DNA of 52,224 bases. It comes from Acidimicrobiia bacterium. GTDB lineage: Bacteria > Actinomycetota > Acidimicrobiia > Acidimicrobiales > Bin134. Below the pieces are notes generated by a model. That model was not told where the DNA came from and did no database searches. It saw only the letters and a list, made by a program, of their open reading frames with translations. The translations under genes were made by a program, and so were the position numbers. Positions 19,271 through 28,182 of the stretch are shown here, piece by piece; positions within the stretch are counted from its first letter, which is position 1, and every line of letters begins with the position of its first letter. The DNA is taken from positions 1-52,224 of the forward strand of contig JAJDYU010000079.1 of assembly GCA_022825005.1 (NCBI GenBank), read 5' to 3'.

Positions 19271-20034
19271 GCCGACTTCTCGATCGCATCCTCGAGGGTC
19301 CTAAGGAAGAGATTAACCTGCTGTTCCATCAAACCAGATCGCTCGCGACTAAGAGCGTCGTGTTCTCCGTGGGCAGCCTGATTGCGCACGCCAGCCATTT
19401 GCTCCACATCTTTGATGTCTTGTTTGGACAATATTCCCTTACTGCGGAGCGTCGAGGCATATACGTTTATGCTCGGTCGGCCTGAGACACTAAGCCCAAC
19501 TTCTTCCACGGCTGACCGGAGTGCTATCTCGAGGGCCGCTCCTGCCAGCACGATCGGTGCTGCCGGTGTAACCGTGTCATCAGCATTCAGAGCACGAACC
19601 TGCTCCATGAGATCAGTTGATGCGATGGCCCTAATGCCACTGGTCTCCAAGATCCGGGGTCTTGCCTGACCTGCGCGGACTTGACTGGCCCATTCACTTA
19701 TGATGTCGCCGATTGCCCGTGCCCCACTTTCCATCGATGGTCGCTCGCCGTTCTTCTTGAACACTTTGTGGGCATCTTGAGCCCAGCGGGAGTCGGGTCC
19801 AGCAAATCGTTCCAAGAAGCTGAGAGCAGAAGTCGCGCGAGCGCGGATCGCCCCTTTCGCTTGTGGGCTGCTGGCTGTCCAGTAGTTGCCGTATCCGAGC
19901 TCTCTGGGCACCCATTTCATGTCCAACGTCAGTTCTTCGACATGGCCATCAGCCCACTTCAGGATTTGTTCAGTAGACTCCACGAACCCAGTATCCCCGA
20001 AGGAGCGACAACTTAGCGCTCCTTTTCGCTTCAA
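19267..20034 (-). CDS. HEPN-motif protein, candidate RNase or sensor
   Basis: This protein has up to 255 residues and I do not recognise its exact family. The C-terminal third has an alpha-helical AAPIVLAGAALEIALRSAVE segment and then VRNQAAHG, an R-x4-H motif (Arg217, His222) as in HEPN ribonucleases and DUF4145-like domains. The N-terminal part is charged and helical. The start is uncertain: the longest frame begins with TTG at 20034, and a GTG at 19983 is an alternative. Its stop overlaps that of the methyltransferase tail-to-tail by four bases. It stands alone on the minus strand between the restriction operon and the NERD-STAND gene. HEPN proteins in defence islands often cut RNA on infection; this role is inferred only from motif and location. 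Confidence 0.65.
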   Translation of the reverse strand: MKRKGALSCRSFGDTGFVESTEQILKWADGHVEELTLDMKWVPRELGYGNYWTASSPQAKGAIRARATSALSFLERFAGPDSRWAQDAHKVFKKNGERPSMESGARAIGDIISEWASQVRAGQARPRILETSGIRAIASTDLMEQVRALNADDTVTPAAPIVLAGAALEIALRSAVEEVGLSVSGRPSINVYASTLRSKGILSKQDIKDVEQMAGVRNQAAHGEHDALSRERSGLMEQQVNLFLRTLEDAIEKSA

Positions 20035-20261
20035 CCCTATGTGGAGTTTTTCTCTACCCAGATGTTGGCCTCTAGGGGGCCCGACAGTGTTCTGCTCTCT
20101 CTAGCAGAGCGGGCGGGGCTATCGAGATATGAGCCAACTCGATTAGGTGGGATCCAACCCTGACACTGTGGCTCATCTCAGAAGCCAACCACTTGATGGA
20201 ACGCCACCGTGGAATGCTGGAAGTGCGGTTGTTGGGATTGGGATGCGGCCTGTGGTGGGTC

Positions 20262-23200
20262 TTATGAGGCTGTTCGATCGGTTATCTGCCTGATGGCGCG
20301 GACTGCGGCGCTGCCGACCTCCGGATCGAGGGTGTAGATACGCAGGTTCTCGGCGGTGGTTTCGTCCCCCACAAGTCCCAGCATTCGGATGGTGAAGTTC
20401 AACGCGCCGTTGTTGTGGAAGAAGGGGTGAGTGGGTATGTCTGCCAGATTGTCGAGTGCCCACTCGAAAAGGTGGCGCATGGATTCCGGGTGGTCCTCGG
20501 CCATTTGTGGGAGATCGCGGCGGCGATAGGGCGCTTGGTTTTGGCGATCCCACAGGTACCGCTTGTCGGCGCTGTCGATGTGGGCCAGCGTTGCGACTGC
20601 CTGGCCCGGTTCGGTAAGAAGAGCATCCCAGATTCCTTCAGCATCCACTGCCGCTTCATCTCGCTCGCAGCAGAGCAGCAATCTGGCGACGAGGCGCCAG
20701 CTTCTTTGCGCCGGGGTCGGGTCGACTGGCCCTGGTGGAATCTCAGATTCGAATTGGGCCCACCCTCGTATGGCGGACCGGCAAGCGGCTGATGCCTCCT
20801 GCAGCATAGAAGCGTCTTCGGGCGGGCCGTCGAGGTACGCCGAAAACACGTTCTTGGCCACATTGTCAAGATCAGCGTCCCCGGTGGGGACTAGGTCCGT
20901 GAGCTGCTCCAACGTCGAGTCGAGAAGCCATGAATCGGGATCGGAGCCGCGCGCTGCCATTGTGAACAGCCAGGCCTTCTCCGCATCAGTGAGTTCACCT
21001 ATGGCTTCGCAGTAGGGGCCGACGAGTTCTTGGGTCTCGTACTGCATGGCCACGATGCTGCGGGCCGCACGGCAGCCCTCCATGTCTTTGGGGCCCGAGA
21101 TGGTCTGCCGGATGTGGGCTTGCAATTGCTCGACAGTGGTTTCGCTCTCGATCTCGTCGAATTCGGCGAGCGCTTCGAGAAGCGAGCTTTGTAGGAACAG
21201 ATTGCTCGTCTCGATTGAGCGAAGTACGTCTATGACCTCGGAGCGGTGCGGGTCTTCGGTTCCGCCGAAGATACCTAGATCTCTGGCTGTGTGAAGGGCT
21301 TGAAGTTGCAAGTGGTATCCCCCGGCGTCCCAAGCTCGTCGCAGCAAGGAAGCGAAGGCTGCTTGGTCTGTTGGGTCGAGAGGATCAACTGCGTGCAAGG
21401 CAAGGTAGTAGCGGCCCCACGAGTAGTCCCCTGCGCTGTTGGCCAAGCGTCCTGCTAGCCCTATGCTGTCCCGAGGGCCACTGAGCGGGGCTTTCATTGA
21501 GGCGCGCTCGAACGCGACGGCGACGTAGGGCACAGCGAGCCCGCAATTCTCCCGGTCTGATTGGTGCGCCATTTGGCTGAGCGTCGCTTCTACGACCGTC
21601 GAGATGGGGTTCGTTATGCCGTCGACTTGCAAGAGCCGCGCCTGGGTCTGGCACAGCTCATCGGTCTTGTCGATCAGCTCGCAGAGTTCTTCGACGAGTA
21701 GGCCTCGGTACCAGCCCCTACCTGCGGTGGCCAGCAGCTTCAGTTCGGTATCTGACCACCGGCGGCTTGTCAACCAACGTCCGCCGATGGCCAAGCTGTC
21801 CTGATCGTCGGATTTGAAGGTCTCAAAGGAGGCGTTCTCTGGGTTGGCTGCGGCGATGCCGACATGGAGAACGTCTCGGATGTCCGCAGCGGCGAGAGCG
21901 GCAACTTCGGGGCCGTACTCGCCCACGAGGGCCGAGAGCATTAGCCATTCATCGCAGAGCGCCCTGATTACATCCCAGATCCGGTGGCTGTTTCGCTCGA
22001 TTTGAAGGGCAGTTTGAGCGAGCGGCTTATTGGTCGGAAGGCCAAGTTGAGCGGCGAGGCGTTGGGCTGAGTCGGAGGAGCGGACGAGGTCCTCGGCGGC
22101 GAGGAACTGGGCAAATAGCTCGTGGCGGAAACGGACACGGTGGCGGTCAATCTCTATGAGCGGATTAGCTAGGACTTCGTCGGTGAATCGGGCATCAGGT
22201 TCAAGGCCTGGTGAGTTGAGGACTGACGCAGCGTCGAGTTGCGGCATGCTGGTCCTGAACTTGGAGTGAAGATTGGCGGCGAGGGCACGCAGCCCGGCTC
22301 GGACCCGTTCTGTGGGGGCATGTCTCCGGATGAAAGCGTCGTGCAGGTCTGCGACCGAGGCGCTATCGGCTAACTCACTCTCGCATTCTGCGGCTATTGC
22401 CAGTTCGTGCGGCGAGCGGAACTGGTCGCTTATGCGCTCAGGCTGTCGTGCACCGTAGGAGCGGAGTATGGCCAGTCTGGTCTCTGCATCGGGCTCGTCG
22501 AAGTACAGGATTCTCGCGCCGAGCGTGCCGGCCAGACCCTCCTCTGATGTGCTCGTAACCAGCACCCCCGCGGAGTATCGCAAGCAAAACGCCTTCAATT
22601 GTTTCAGTAGTTCGGTCCGCTCACTCTCCGGGCACTCGTTAAGGCCATCGAGCACGACAGTTACGCCAACTCCAATTTTTTCGGCGGCCCGAATAAGGTC
22701 CATTTGCCGCTCGATGCTGTACGGAGCTGTAGCCAGGTTGAGCAAGTTGCTGAATCGGCCCTCGTAGTCAGCGGCTCGAATCCAGACGACTAGGCGGCCA
22801 GCGTCGCAGTGTCTCACCACCAAATGTCGAGCGAAAAAGGTCTTGCCGCTTCCCGAGTGGCCTGTGATCGCGACCATCCTGCCAGCGGCGACCATGTTGT
22901 CGATGTCGTCTGCCGCCAATTCGGTGCCATCGTTGTCAGTTGCGCCCAGATCGACCAGAGGCCCGAGACCGTCTGAGAGACTGGCTCGGGCCCTTGGACG
23001 GTAATCAGCGATGATTTCGAGGCTGTCGCGCCTGCTCTGCTCGGAAGGCGAGATGTCTTCGGGCTGGAAGAGGCTGTGGCGGCGGGCGAATTCATCCCAC
23101 TCTTCTTGCATCCACGGCACACATGGCCCGGGTTTGACTAGCCGCTCGAGGAGGTCTTGGTAACCCAGTACGGTCACATGGGCTCGTGGCTCAATTTCCG

Positions 23201-23645
23201 AGCCTTCGGGGATGGCTTCCCACAATCCAACGATCGTGTCGATATAACTGGAAAAATTGCTATCTACCGCAGCGACGCCCCCTTTCCTGGCAAGGTCTCG
23301 CATGGCGTCGCTGATCGCATAGGTGCCACGAATGGCCTGTGAGCTGCCGTTTGTAATCTGCCGCTCTGTCCCGTCAGCAAGGATCTGAACCCAAAGACCG
23401 TTCACATGGCCGCGCACCGGGTAGTTGGCATTGAAACCCTTGATCTCTACATGCGCTGTGTGGGTTTCAGTGTGGACGAGCAGGTCGATCTGGCGCTGCT
23501 GTCCGGGTCGCGGGATGAAGTTCGCGTACAAAGTGCCGCTAACACCGCGCTGCTCTAAATCAAGGCGCAAGCGGCTGATGAGTTTTTGCTCTGCGGGATC
23601 CTCGATTTCTTGACCGAGGAACAGCCGGACTTCTGAATTGTTCAT
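20262..23645 (-). CDS. NERD-domain nuclease fused to STAND/NACHT-like NTPase
   Basis: This protein has about 1127 residues. Residues 1-130 form a NERD-like PD-(D/E)XK nuclease: Glu near 19, RQIDLLV with Asp54, and HVEIKG with Glu67-x-Lys69. A P-loop NTPase follows with Walker A GHSGSGKT (about 261) and Walker B VVLDGLNEC (about 330), then VTSTSEEG. The GLNE Walker B form is common in NACHT/STAND ATPases. The remaining 600 residues are helical, repeat-like and probably the sensor. This effector-NTPase-sensor order matches Avs-type and other bacterial STAND immune proteins that oligomerise on sensing a phage product and activate the nuclease. I chose the ATG at 23645; a TTG seven codons upstream (23666) is possible. 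It is transcribed alone. Confidence 0.82.
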   Translation of the reverse strand: MNNSEVRLFLGQEIEDPAEQKLISRLRLDLEQRGVSGTLYANFIPRPGQQRQIDLLVHTETHTAHVEIKGFNANYPVRGHVNGLWVQILADGTERQITNGSSQAIRGTYAISDAMRDLARKGGVAAVDSNFSSYIDTIVGLWEAIPEGSEIEPRAHVTVLGYQDLLERLVKPGPCVPWMQEEWDEFARRHSLFQPEDISPSEQSRRDSLEIIADYRPRARASLSDGLGPLVDLGATDNDGTELAADDIDNMVAAGRMVAITGHSGSGKTFFARHLVVRHCDAGRLVVWIRAADYEGRFSNLLNLATAPYSIERQMDLIRAAEKIGVGVTVVLDGLNECPESERTELLKQLKAFCLRYSAGVLVTSTSEEGLAGTLGARILYFDEPDAETRLAILRSYGARQPERISDQFRSPHELAIAAECESELADSASVADLHDAFIRRHAPTERVRAGLRALAANLHSKFRTSMPQLDAASVLNSPGLEPDARFTDEVLANPLIEIDRHRVRFRHELFAQFLAAEDLVRSSDSAQRLAAQLGLPTNKPLAQTALQIERNSHRIWDVIRALCDEWLMLSALVGEYGPEVAALAAADIRDVLHVGIAAANPENASFETFKSDDQDSLAIGGRWLTSRRWSDTELKLLATAGRGWYRGLLVEELCELIDKTDELCQTQARLLQVDGITNPISTVVEATLSQMAHQSDRENCGLAVPYVAVAFERASMKAPLSGPRDSIGLAGRLANSAGDYSWGRYYLALHAVDPLDPTDQAAFASLLRRAWDAGGYHLQLQALHTARDLGIFGGTEDPHRSEVIDVLRSIETSNLFLQSSLLEALAEFDEIESETTVEQLQAHIRQTISGPKDMEGCRAARSIVAMQYETQELVGPYCEAIGELTDAEKAWLFTMAARGSDPDSWLLDSTLEQLTDLVPTGDADLDNVAKNVFSAYLDGPPEDASMLQEASAACRSAIRGWAQFESEIPPGPVDPTPAQRSWRLVARLLLCCERDEAAVDAEGIWDALLTEPGQAVATLAHIDSADKRYLWDRQNQAPYRRRDLPQMAEDHPESMRHLFEWALDNLADIPTHPFFHNNGALNFTIRMLGLVGDETTAENLRIYTLDPEVGSAAVRAIRQITDRTAS

Positions 23646-23650
23646 CTGGT

Positions 23651-23667
23651 GTTGCGCAATACGCAAC
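23651..23667 (-). promoter_or_regulatory. Small inverted repeat at the start of the NERD-STAND gene
   Basis: GTTGCG and CGCAAC face each other around a five-base centre (23651-23667), ending six bases before the preferred ATG at 23645. It could be an operator or a hairpin covering the ribosome-binding region, where no Shine-Dalgarno sequence is evident. The call rests on symmetry only. Confidence 0.25.
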
Positions 23668-23773
23668 GGCTGAGGACAATGTTACAGGTCAACATGGCCA
23701 CTTCAAACAATGACAATGCGCACCCCACAGCCGACCTACCCAGTCGAGCTAGCAATCTCTGCGGGCAGAACGT

Positions 23774-24196
23774 CTAGGCCCCATCTGGATCGAGGAGCCG
23801 TAGCATAGGAACGTCGTCGAAGATCGAGTCTTCAGTGGCCAGCGGGAGTTCTCCGGCAATGGCGACAGCGGCGACCCACCGGTCGGCTTCGTGGCTCTTG
23901 GCGCTCAGGCCGTGTCCGTTGCGAACGCTCCAGGCTCGTAGATCGACATACGCATCGGTGATGTCTTCAAGCGGAGGCACTACTGCGGCACGCGCTATCA
24001 CGTTCTCCAGCCTCGCTCGGCGTCGAGGGCCCCAACCGGCCACCTCGGCCCCGAAGCGCATCTCGGCAACGACCACGAATGGGAGTATCCATAGGGCCTG
24101 CGCCAGAACCCTCAACCAACGAACCTGGCGCTCTACCTGGCGGTTGGCGAGCCAGGCACTGGCGACCATGGTGTCAACCACTACTTGTGGCGGCAT
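23774..24196 (-). CDS. PIN-domain (VapC-type) ribonuclease toxin
   Basis: This 140-residue protein has the acidic residues of PIN nucleases in the usual spacing: Asp8 (VVVDTM), Glu45 (VAEMRFG), Asp105 (EADRWVAAVA) and Asp123 (TEDSIFDDVPML). Length is normal for VapC toxins. VapC enzymes cut tRNA or rRNA when their antitoxin is lost. The start lies four bases after the stop of a small acidic ORF, giving the standard antitoxin-then-toxin order on the minus strand. It is likely co-transcribed with that gene. Confidence 0.88.
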   Translation of the reverse strand: MPPQVVVDTMVASAWLANRQVERQVRWLRVLAQALWILPFVVVAEMRFGAEVAGWGPRRRARLENVIARAAVVPPLEDITDAYVDLRAWSVRNGHGLSAKSHEADRWVAAVAIAGELPLATEDSIFDDVPMLRLLDPDGA

Positions 24197-24200
24197 GTGG

Positions 24201-24365
24201 TCAGAGGTTTTCGATGATGGCGAAGAAAGCGTCCTCTTCCTCGGTGGTCAAGTCCTCGATGGAGAACTTGCTTGGATCGCCCATCGGTTCCAAACCGCGG
24301 ATGATCTCTGCGATCGTGGCCGGGCCAGGTGCGTCTGGCATCTGGTTTGCTGTTCTGTCAGACAT
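24201..24365 (-). CDS. Small acidic antitoxin paired with the PIN toxin
   Basis: The ATG at 24365 is preceded by GGAGG at six bases (GCGGAGGTGACG), the clearest Shine-Dalgarno in this part of the window, and gives 54 residues. The protein is strongly acidic in its second half (SIEDLTTEEEDAFFAI), as expected for a peptide that wraps a VapC toxin. I see no obvious AbrB or RHH DNA-binding domain at the N-terminus (MSDRTANQMPDAPGPA), so it may not autoregulate in the usual way. It is too short for confident family assignment. The call depends on its position directly before the PIN gene. Confidence 0.72.
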   Translation of the reverse strand: MSDRTANQMPDAPGPATIAEIIRGLEPMGDPSKFSIEDLTTEEEDAFFAIIENL

Positions 24366-24495
24366 CGTCACCTCCGCAAGCCGGTAGGCATTCAGACTAC
24401 CCGGCCAAGTCGCCTGTTTCGCCACCCCATTTGCTTTGGTGCCTTCGGGGCCTTGCCAGCAGGCTTTTGGAGGGTACGGACCTAAGGCCCACTGG

Positions 24496-24556
24496 ATCAC
24501 GGGCCGGGCAGTTCATGACAAGAAAGGAGCCCCGTGCATTCTGGGGCCCATCGCCC
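24496..24556 (-). terminator. Minus-strand terminator; left copy of a diverged direct repeat
   Basis: On the minus strand GGGCCCC, an eight-to-nine-base loop and GGGGCTCC form a seven-base stem with one G-U pair, followed by TTTCTTG. It lies just after the stop of the 1205-residue protein gene. The same block, starting ATCACGGGC on the plus strand and ending GGGGCCC, recurs at 28436-28496. In the first 24 aligned bases 19 match and every mismatch is a transition. Confidence 0.65.
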
Positions 24557-24564
24557 GGGTGAGG

Positions 24565-27500
24565 TCAGATTGCTGGTGGCGGACAGAAGCCGGGCGGTGG
24601 CAGTGCATCGAGCGTAGTTACACGGGCGGCGTCGTCGAGCAAGCAAAACGGGACCCTGGGGTTGACCGCGAACGCCGCCGGGGTGGGAAATCGAGTGACG
24701 AAGAGGGGGACTACGTCCCATGAGCGTTCTGGATTGTCGACACCTAGCGCTTGGGCCAGGCTCGCTGTGCTATTGCGGACAGCTTCGGTCTTCGCCAGCA
24801 GCTTGCCCACGTGCCCGCCTTCCTTGTGGTAGTCGTCGAACAGCCGGCGGGCCTGTTGGTGGTAGTACGGCGTGTATTTGTCTTTGACCTCCATCACCCA
24901 GACTCGTGATCGGTAGGCGTCAAGGCACAAGAGATCGATCTCGCCGGGCAGTCCGACGATGCCGATCTTCTGGGCCTTATGCGGTTTGACGTTGGAACGG
25001 ATGATGAGGTCCGTCTGCTGGAGTGCTGCGGCGCCATCGCGTTCAAGCTGCAGGTTGCGATCCTGTCTGTAGCGGTCCATCGCTTCCGTAACTGGGTTGG
25101 GGATGCTGTCGTCTGGCCAAGGAAGCCGCCCGTCGCCCAAGTAGTTCCCATAAATTTGGAGCGCCGCATCCGCTGTCCATGGCAGAACGAGAAGCTTGTC
25201 GCCCTGCTCGACGAACGGCCGCACGGCGATCCTGGCATCCCTTCTTTCCGTCTCCCAGTGCTCGGAGTCGCGCCGGTCGTCGGCGATGTCTGGACCGCGC
25301 AGGGTGAGCCGTTCCAGGGCTTTCCGGCATTCGTCCTCTGATGCTCCGACGGAAAGGTCGACTGCAGTGGCGGCGATTTCCGATGCAGAGGCAGCGCCGA
25401 CGGGATTGGTGTCGGTGACTTCCCAGGCCATCGCAGCTTTCAGTATTCCGAATAGGGCGTCGATGCCGAAGCCGAGGGATGTCCTCATGGCGCTGTCTAT
25501 GCCAGCCACGTCTGGCAGCATTTCGGGAATTGACGTTGGCTCCTCGTCGTCCGTAGCGGACGGAGCCCCGATCGGCAAGGGTTTAGGGAATCCGGCCTGC
25601 CCCCGATGCAGCGCGTGGGAGCGGGCATCGATGTCCGTCGGCTCATCCGACCATTCGATCTCGACCTCAAAGCGGTTCGAAACAGTGATGGCCGCATGTT
25701 CGAGACTGTGGAGCGCGGACATTCTTTGGAATCCAAAGTCGAAACAGAGGCCGCTGATGGCAAGGGCCTCCTGCCAGACGGCCCGATCTGGCTGTGTCTT
25801 GCCGCCTGGCGGGCGTGCTAGCACCTCCTCGACGATGAGAGCGATTTCCCGCGACCGTTGGGTTGCCTCTTCGTATTGGTCATGCCAGCTCTGAGGGTTG
25901 CTGTGGACCGGGAAGCCTCGCCACATGGCTATCTGGCGGAAGTTGCTCAGACGCTCGCTGGTTGCCCTTTCCAACTGGTTCAGCGCCATTTCCAGCAGGG
26001 CCTGTCCGTCGCACTGGTCTAGAAAGTGGCGGAGGTCGCTGATCAGCTGTGGGTAGACGTGATCCTTTGACAACCCGCCCGCCCTCGGCCCGGCATACCG
26101 TCCCGGCTCCACGCCTGAGTCCCGTAGGTGGCGGCCAAGCCGATGCAAGGCATCGGCGCGGGGAGATGCATGGGCGCGGATCGGCGGAGGGAGGTGGCGG
26201 GAACTCTGGTAGACCGTTATCTCGTCGAAGCGGACAGTTGGCGGCGCTGCGTTCCAAGCGGCGAGGAACCTATTCCTGGGCGGCCCGACGGCGAACTGCT
26301 CGGCGAGCAGCTTGCCGACGAGTTGCTCTACAGCGCGGGAGTCTTCGAGCATCGCCGCTTCCAAGGCGTGCTGGTCCCAGCCGAATACGAGGGACCGCTC
26401 GTCTTGTTCGGCAATCCACAAGGGTGGGCCTCCGTCGTAGTTTGAGGCGCTGTGCACGAAGCCGATCCTGAGGGCGGTGACGCCAGAGTCGGAAGCGGCG
26501 GCGAGGAACTCCGCTTTAGTGTGCTCGAGTTTCAGGGCGATGCCCTCTCCGACGCTATTGAGCTGGGAATCAGCTTCCGCTTTGTTCGGATCCGTTTTGG
26601 CGACTGCCACCGGAACCGGCCATGCCAGCAGTTTGACCCAGATGCCCCGGTATGTATCGCCCACATGTTTGACACCGTTGCTGTCCTCGTCGATGAGCGG
26701 CCATTCGGACAAGGGAGGCAGGTCGAGCGCGAGCAGCGCTTTTTCGGCGGGACAGGCAGCGGCTGCGGTATCCCATTCGGCACTGACGCTGAGGTCTGAG
26801 TCAAACATTGTCGCTTCGAAGGGCTCGGCGCCGTTGTGGAAGCTCTTGCCGTTTTGGCACCACGCTTCCCACCCGTCGGCCAGTTCGGCCATTCTCAGTT
26901 GGCCGGTTCTTTCTGGGTCGCCCAAGTCGCGGGCGAAGTGCCACAGGTCGACTGGCTCCGAGCAAGTTCGGGCAAACCACAGCAGGTCTCCCAGGGTGGC
27001 GATGGCGCGATCCCCGCCAGGGTGGAACATCAGGCAGTCCTCGGGGGCGGCCACGAAGTAGAACCTGGCCACCTCGGCGTCACTGGCGATCTGAAATTGC
27101 CCTCTAGGGGATTCGAGCACGGATTCCGGTGCCACCCGGTCGATGCGGCGGGCGCTTATCTTGGACCGCTCGCGAGTTGTTTCTGGAGTGAGCCCGGCGG
27201 CGAAGCCTATGACCAGTGCCTGTCGACGCGAGTACGGCACCACGGAATGTATGCCGCTGCCGTCCGCACCGACGACAGGTCCGATTATTGGGTGTCCCGC
27301 CCCGGTGAGGGCGTGCCCTAGGGCTGCCCCGGCTGCCCCCGCCCAATCTTCCTCGACAGTTGGGTCGATGCAGAACGCCCGGACGGCGAGGTCGGCTGAG
27401 ATAGCGTCGAGCGCGTTCACGAGCATCCCGGCGGGCACCGCTATGGCCTGCCCGCCTGTACGTACGGCGACCGTCGGGCCGAACCACGATACGGGATCGG

Positions 27501-28182
27501 GGTGCCGAAACCGCTTCGCTGGCAGCGTAAAGGCGGCCAGCGCCCTGGCTGCTCTTTCCGGGGATGTGCAGAGGGCGGCCTGCTCGGAAATGGGGCTGAG
27601 CCTGCGGGCGGCTTCGATCTCTGCTTCGGTGATGTGGGGCTCATCGTCCGGGGCCGCTTGCGGTTCGTCAGGCCACACTGAGGAGAGCGTTTCGACAACG
27701 TGGGAGATCCGGCGGAGCACCAGTTCGACCGCGTCGCCTAGGCCGTAACCGATGCGGGCTATCAGCACTGGGTCGATGACAGGCGCGAGCAGGCGGAGGA
27801 ACTCGACTTTGCTGACGGTCCGATACGGCCCCCCTGGGACGAGCCGGTGAAGCTCACCTTCCCAGCGGGCTTGCACCCCAGCCCTTAGGTCGCAGGATGT
27901 CCAGCTGTTCGACCAGTGCAAATCGGGGAACTCCCGAAACGCTGCTTTTGTGAGCCTTGTGAGCAATTCCGGTGAAGCGGACTGCTCCCCTGTACGGGTA
28001 CTGCGCACACCGGAGTCGAATATGTGGGCGAGTGACAGGAGACGGTGCGAAGCGGTTGGCGAAACGGAGGCCGCTTCGAGCAGGGCAGAAACCTCGGACA
28101 GCGATGTGTGCTCGACTGCGAGGGCGATTGGGCCCGGCCCGTTCTCTCGTCGCATCCGCTTCTCCCTACTCTTGCGACCCAA
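24565..28182 (-). CDS. Unrecognised 1205-residue protein with C-terminal PD-(D/E)XK-like motif
   Basis: I do not recognise this family. The protein starts MGRKSREKRMRREN, a basic N-terminus. It continues with helical and mixed regions that show no P-loop, helicase or methyltransferase motif. Near the C-terminus LPGEIDLLCLD (Asp about 1081) is followed by VWVMEVKDKYTP (Glu1098-x-Lys1100). The order GEIDxx, about 13 residues, then ExK is the active-site pattern of PD-(D/E)XK nucleases. The final 100 residues (YHKEGGHVGKLLAKTEAV, VPLFVTRFPTPAAF) could complete that domain. TTG at 28182 follows AGGAGG by nine bases; ATG at 28155, with GGGAG six bases upstream, is a good alternative. It stands alone, bracketed by two similar terminator repeats, between a toxin-antitoxin pair and an orphan antitoxin. 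A nucleolytic defence role is inferred. Confidence 0.75.
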   Translation of the reverse strand: MGRKSREKRMRRENGPGPIALAVEHTSLSEVSALLEAASVSPTASHRLLSLAHIFDSGVRSTRTGEQSASPELLTRLTKAAFREFPDLHWSNSWTSCDLRAGVQARWEGELHRLVPGGPYRTVSKVEFLRLLAPVIDPVLIARIGYGLGDAVELVLRRISHVVETLSSVWPDEPQAAPDDEPHITEAEIEAARRLSPISEQAALCTSPERAARALAAFTLPAKRFRHPDPVSWFGPTVAVRTGGQAIAVPAGMLVNALDAISADLAVRAFCIDPTVEEDWAGAAGAALGHALTGAGHPIIGPVVGADGSGIHSVVPYSRRQALVIGFAAGLTPETTRERSKISARRIDRVAPESVLESPRGQFQIASDAEVARFYFVAAPEDCLMFHPGGDRAIATLGDLLWFARTCSEPVDLWHFARDLGDPERTGQLRMAELADGWEAWCQNGKSFHNGAEPFEATMFDSDLSVSAEWDTAAAACPAEKALLALDLPPLSEWPLIDEDSNGVKHVGDTYRGIWVKLLAWPVPVAVAKTDPNKAEADSQLNSVGEGIALKLEHTKAEFLAAASDSGVTALRIGFVHSASNYDGGPPLWIAEQDERSLVFGWDQHALEAAMLEDSRAVEQLVGKLLAEQFAVGPPRNRFLAAWNAAPPTVRFDEITVYQSSRHLPPPIRAHASPRADALHRLGRHLRDSGVEPGRYAGPRAGGLSKDHVYPQLISDLRHFLDQCDGQALLEMALNQLERATSERLSNFRQIAMWRGFPVHSNPQSWHDQYEEATQRSREIALIVEEVLARPPGGKTQPDRAVWQEALAISGLCFDFGFQRMSALHSLEHAAITVSNRFEVEIEWSDEPTDIDARSHALHRGQAGFPKPLPIGAPSATDDEEPTSIPEMLPDVAGIDSAMRTSLGFGIDALFGILKAAMAWEVTDTNPVGAASASEIAATAVDLSVGASEDECRKALERLTLRGPDIADDRRDSEHWETERRDARIAVRPFVEQGDKLLVLPWTADAALQIYGNYLGDGRLPWPDDSIPNPVTEAMDRYRQDRNLQLERDGAAALQQTDLIIRSNVKPHKAQKIGIVGLPGEIDLLCLDAYRSRVWVMEVKDKYTPYYHQQARRLFDDYHKEGGHVGKLLAKTEAVRNSTASLAQALGVDNPERSWDVVPLFVTRFPTPAAFAVNPRVPFCLLDDAARVTTLDALPPPGFCPPPAI

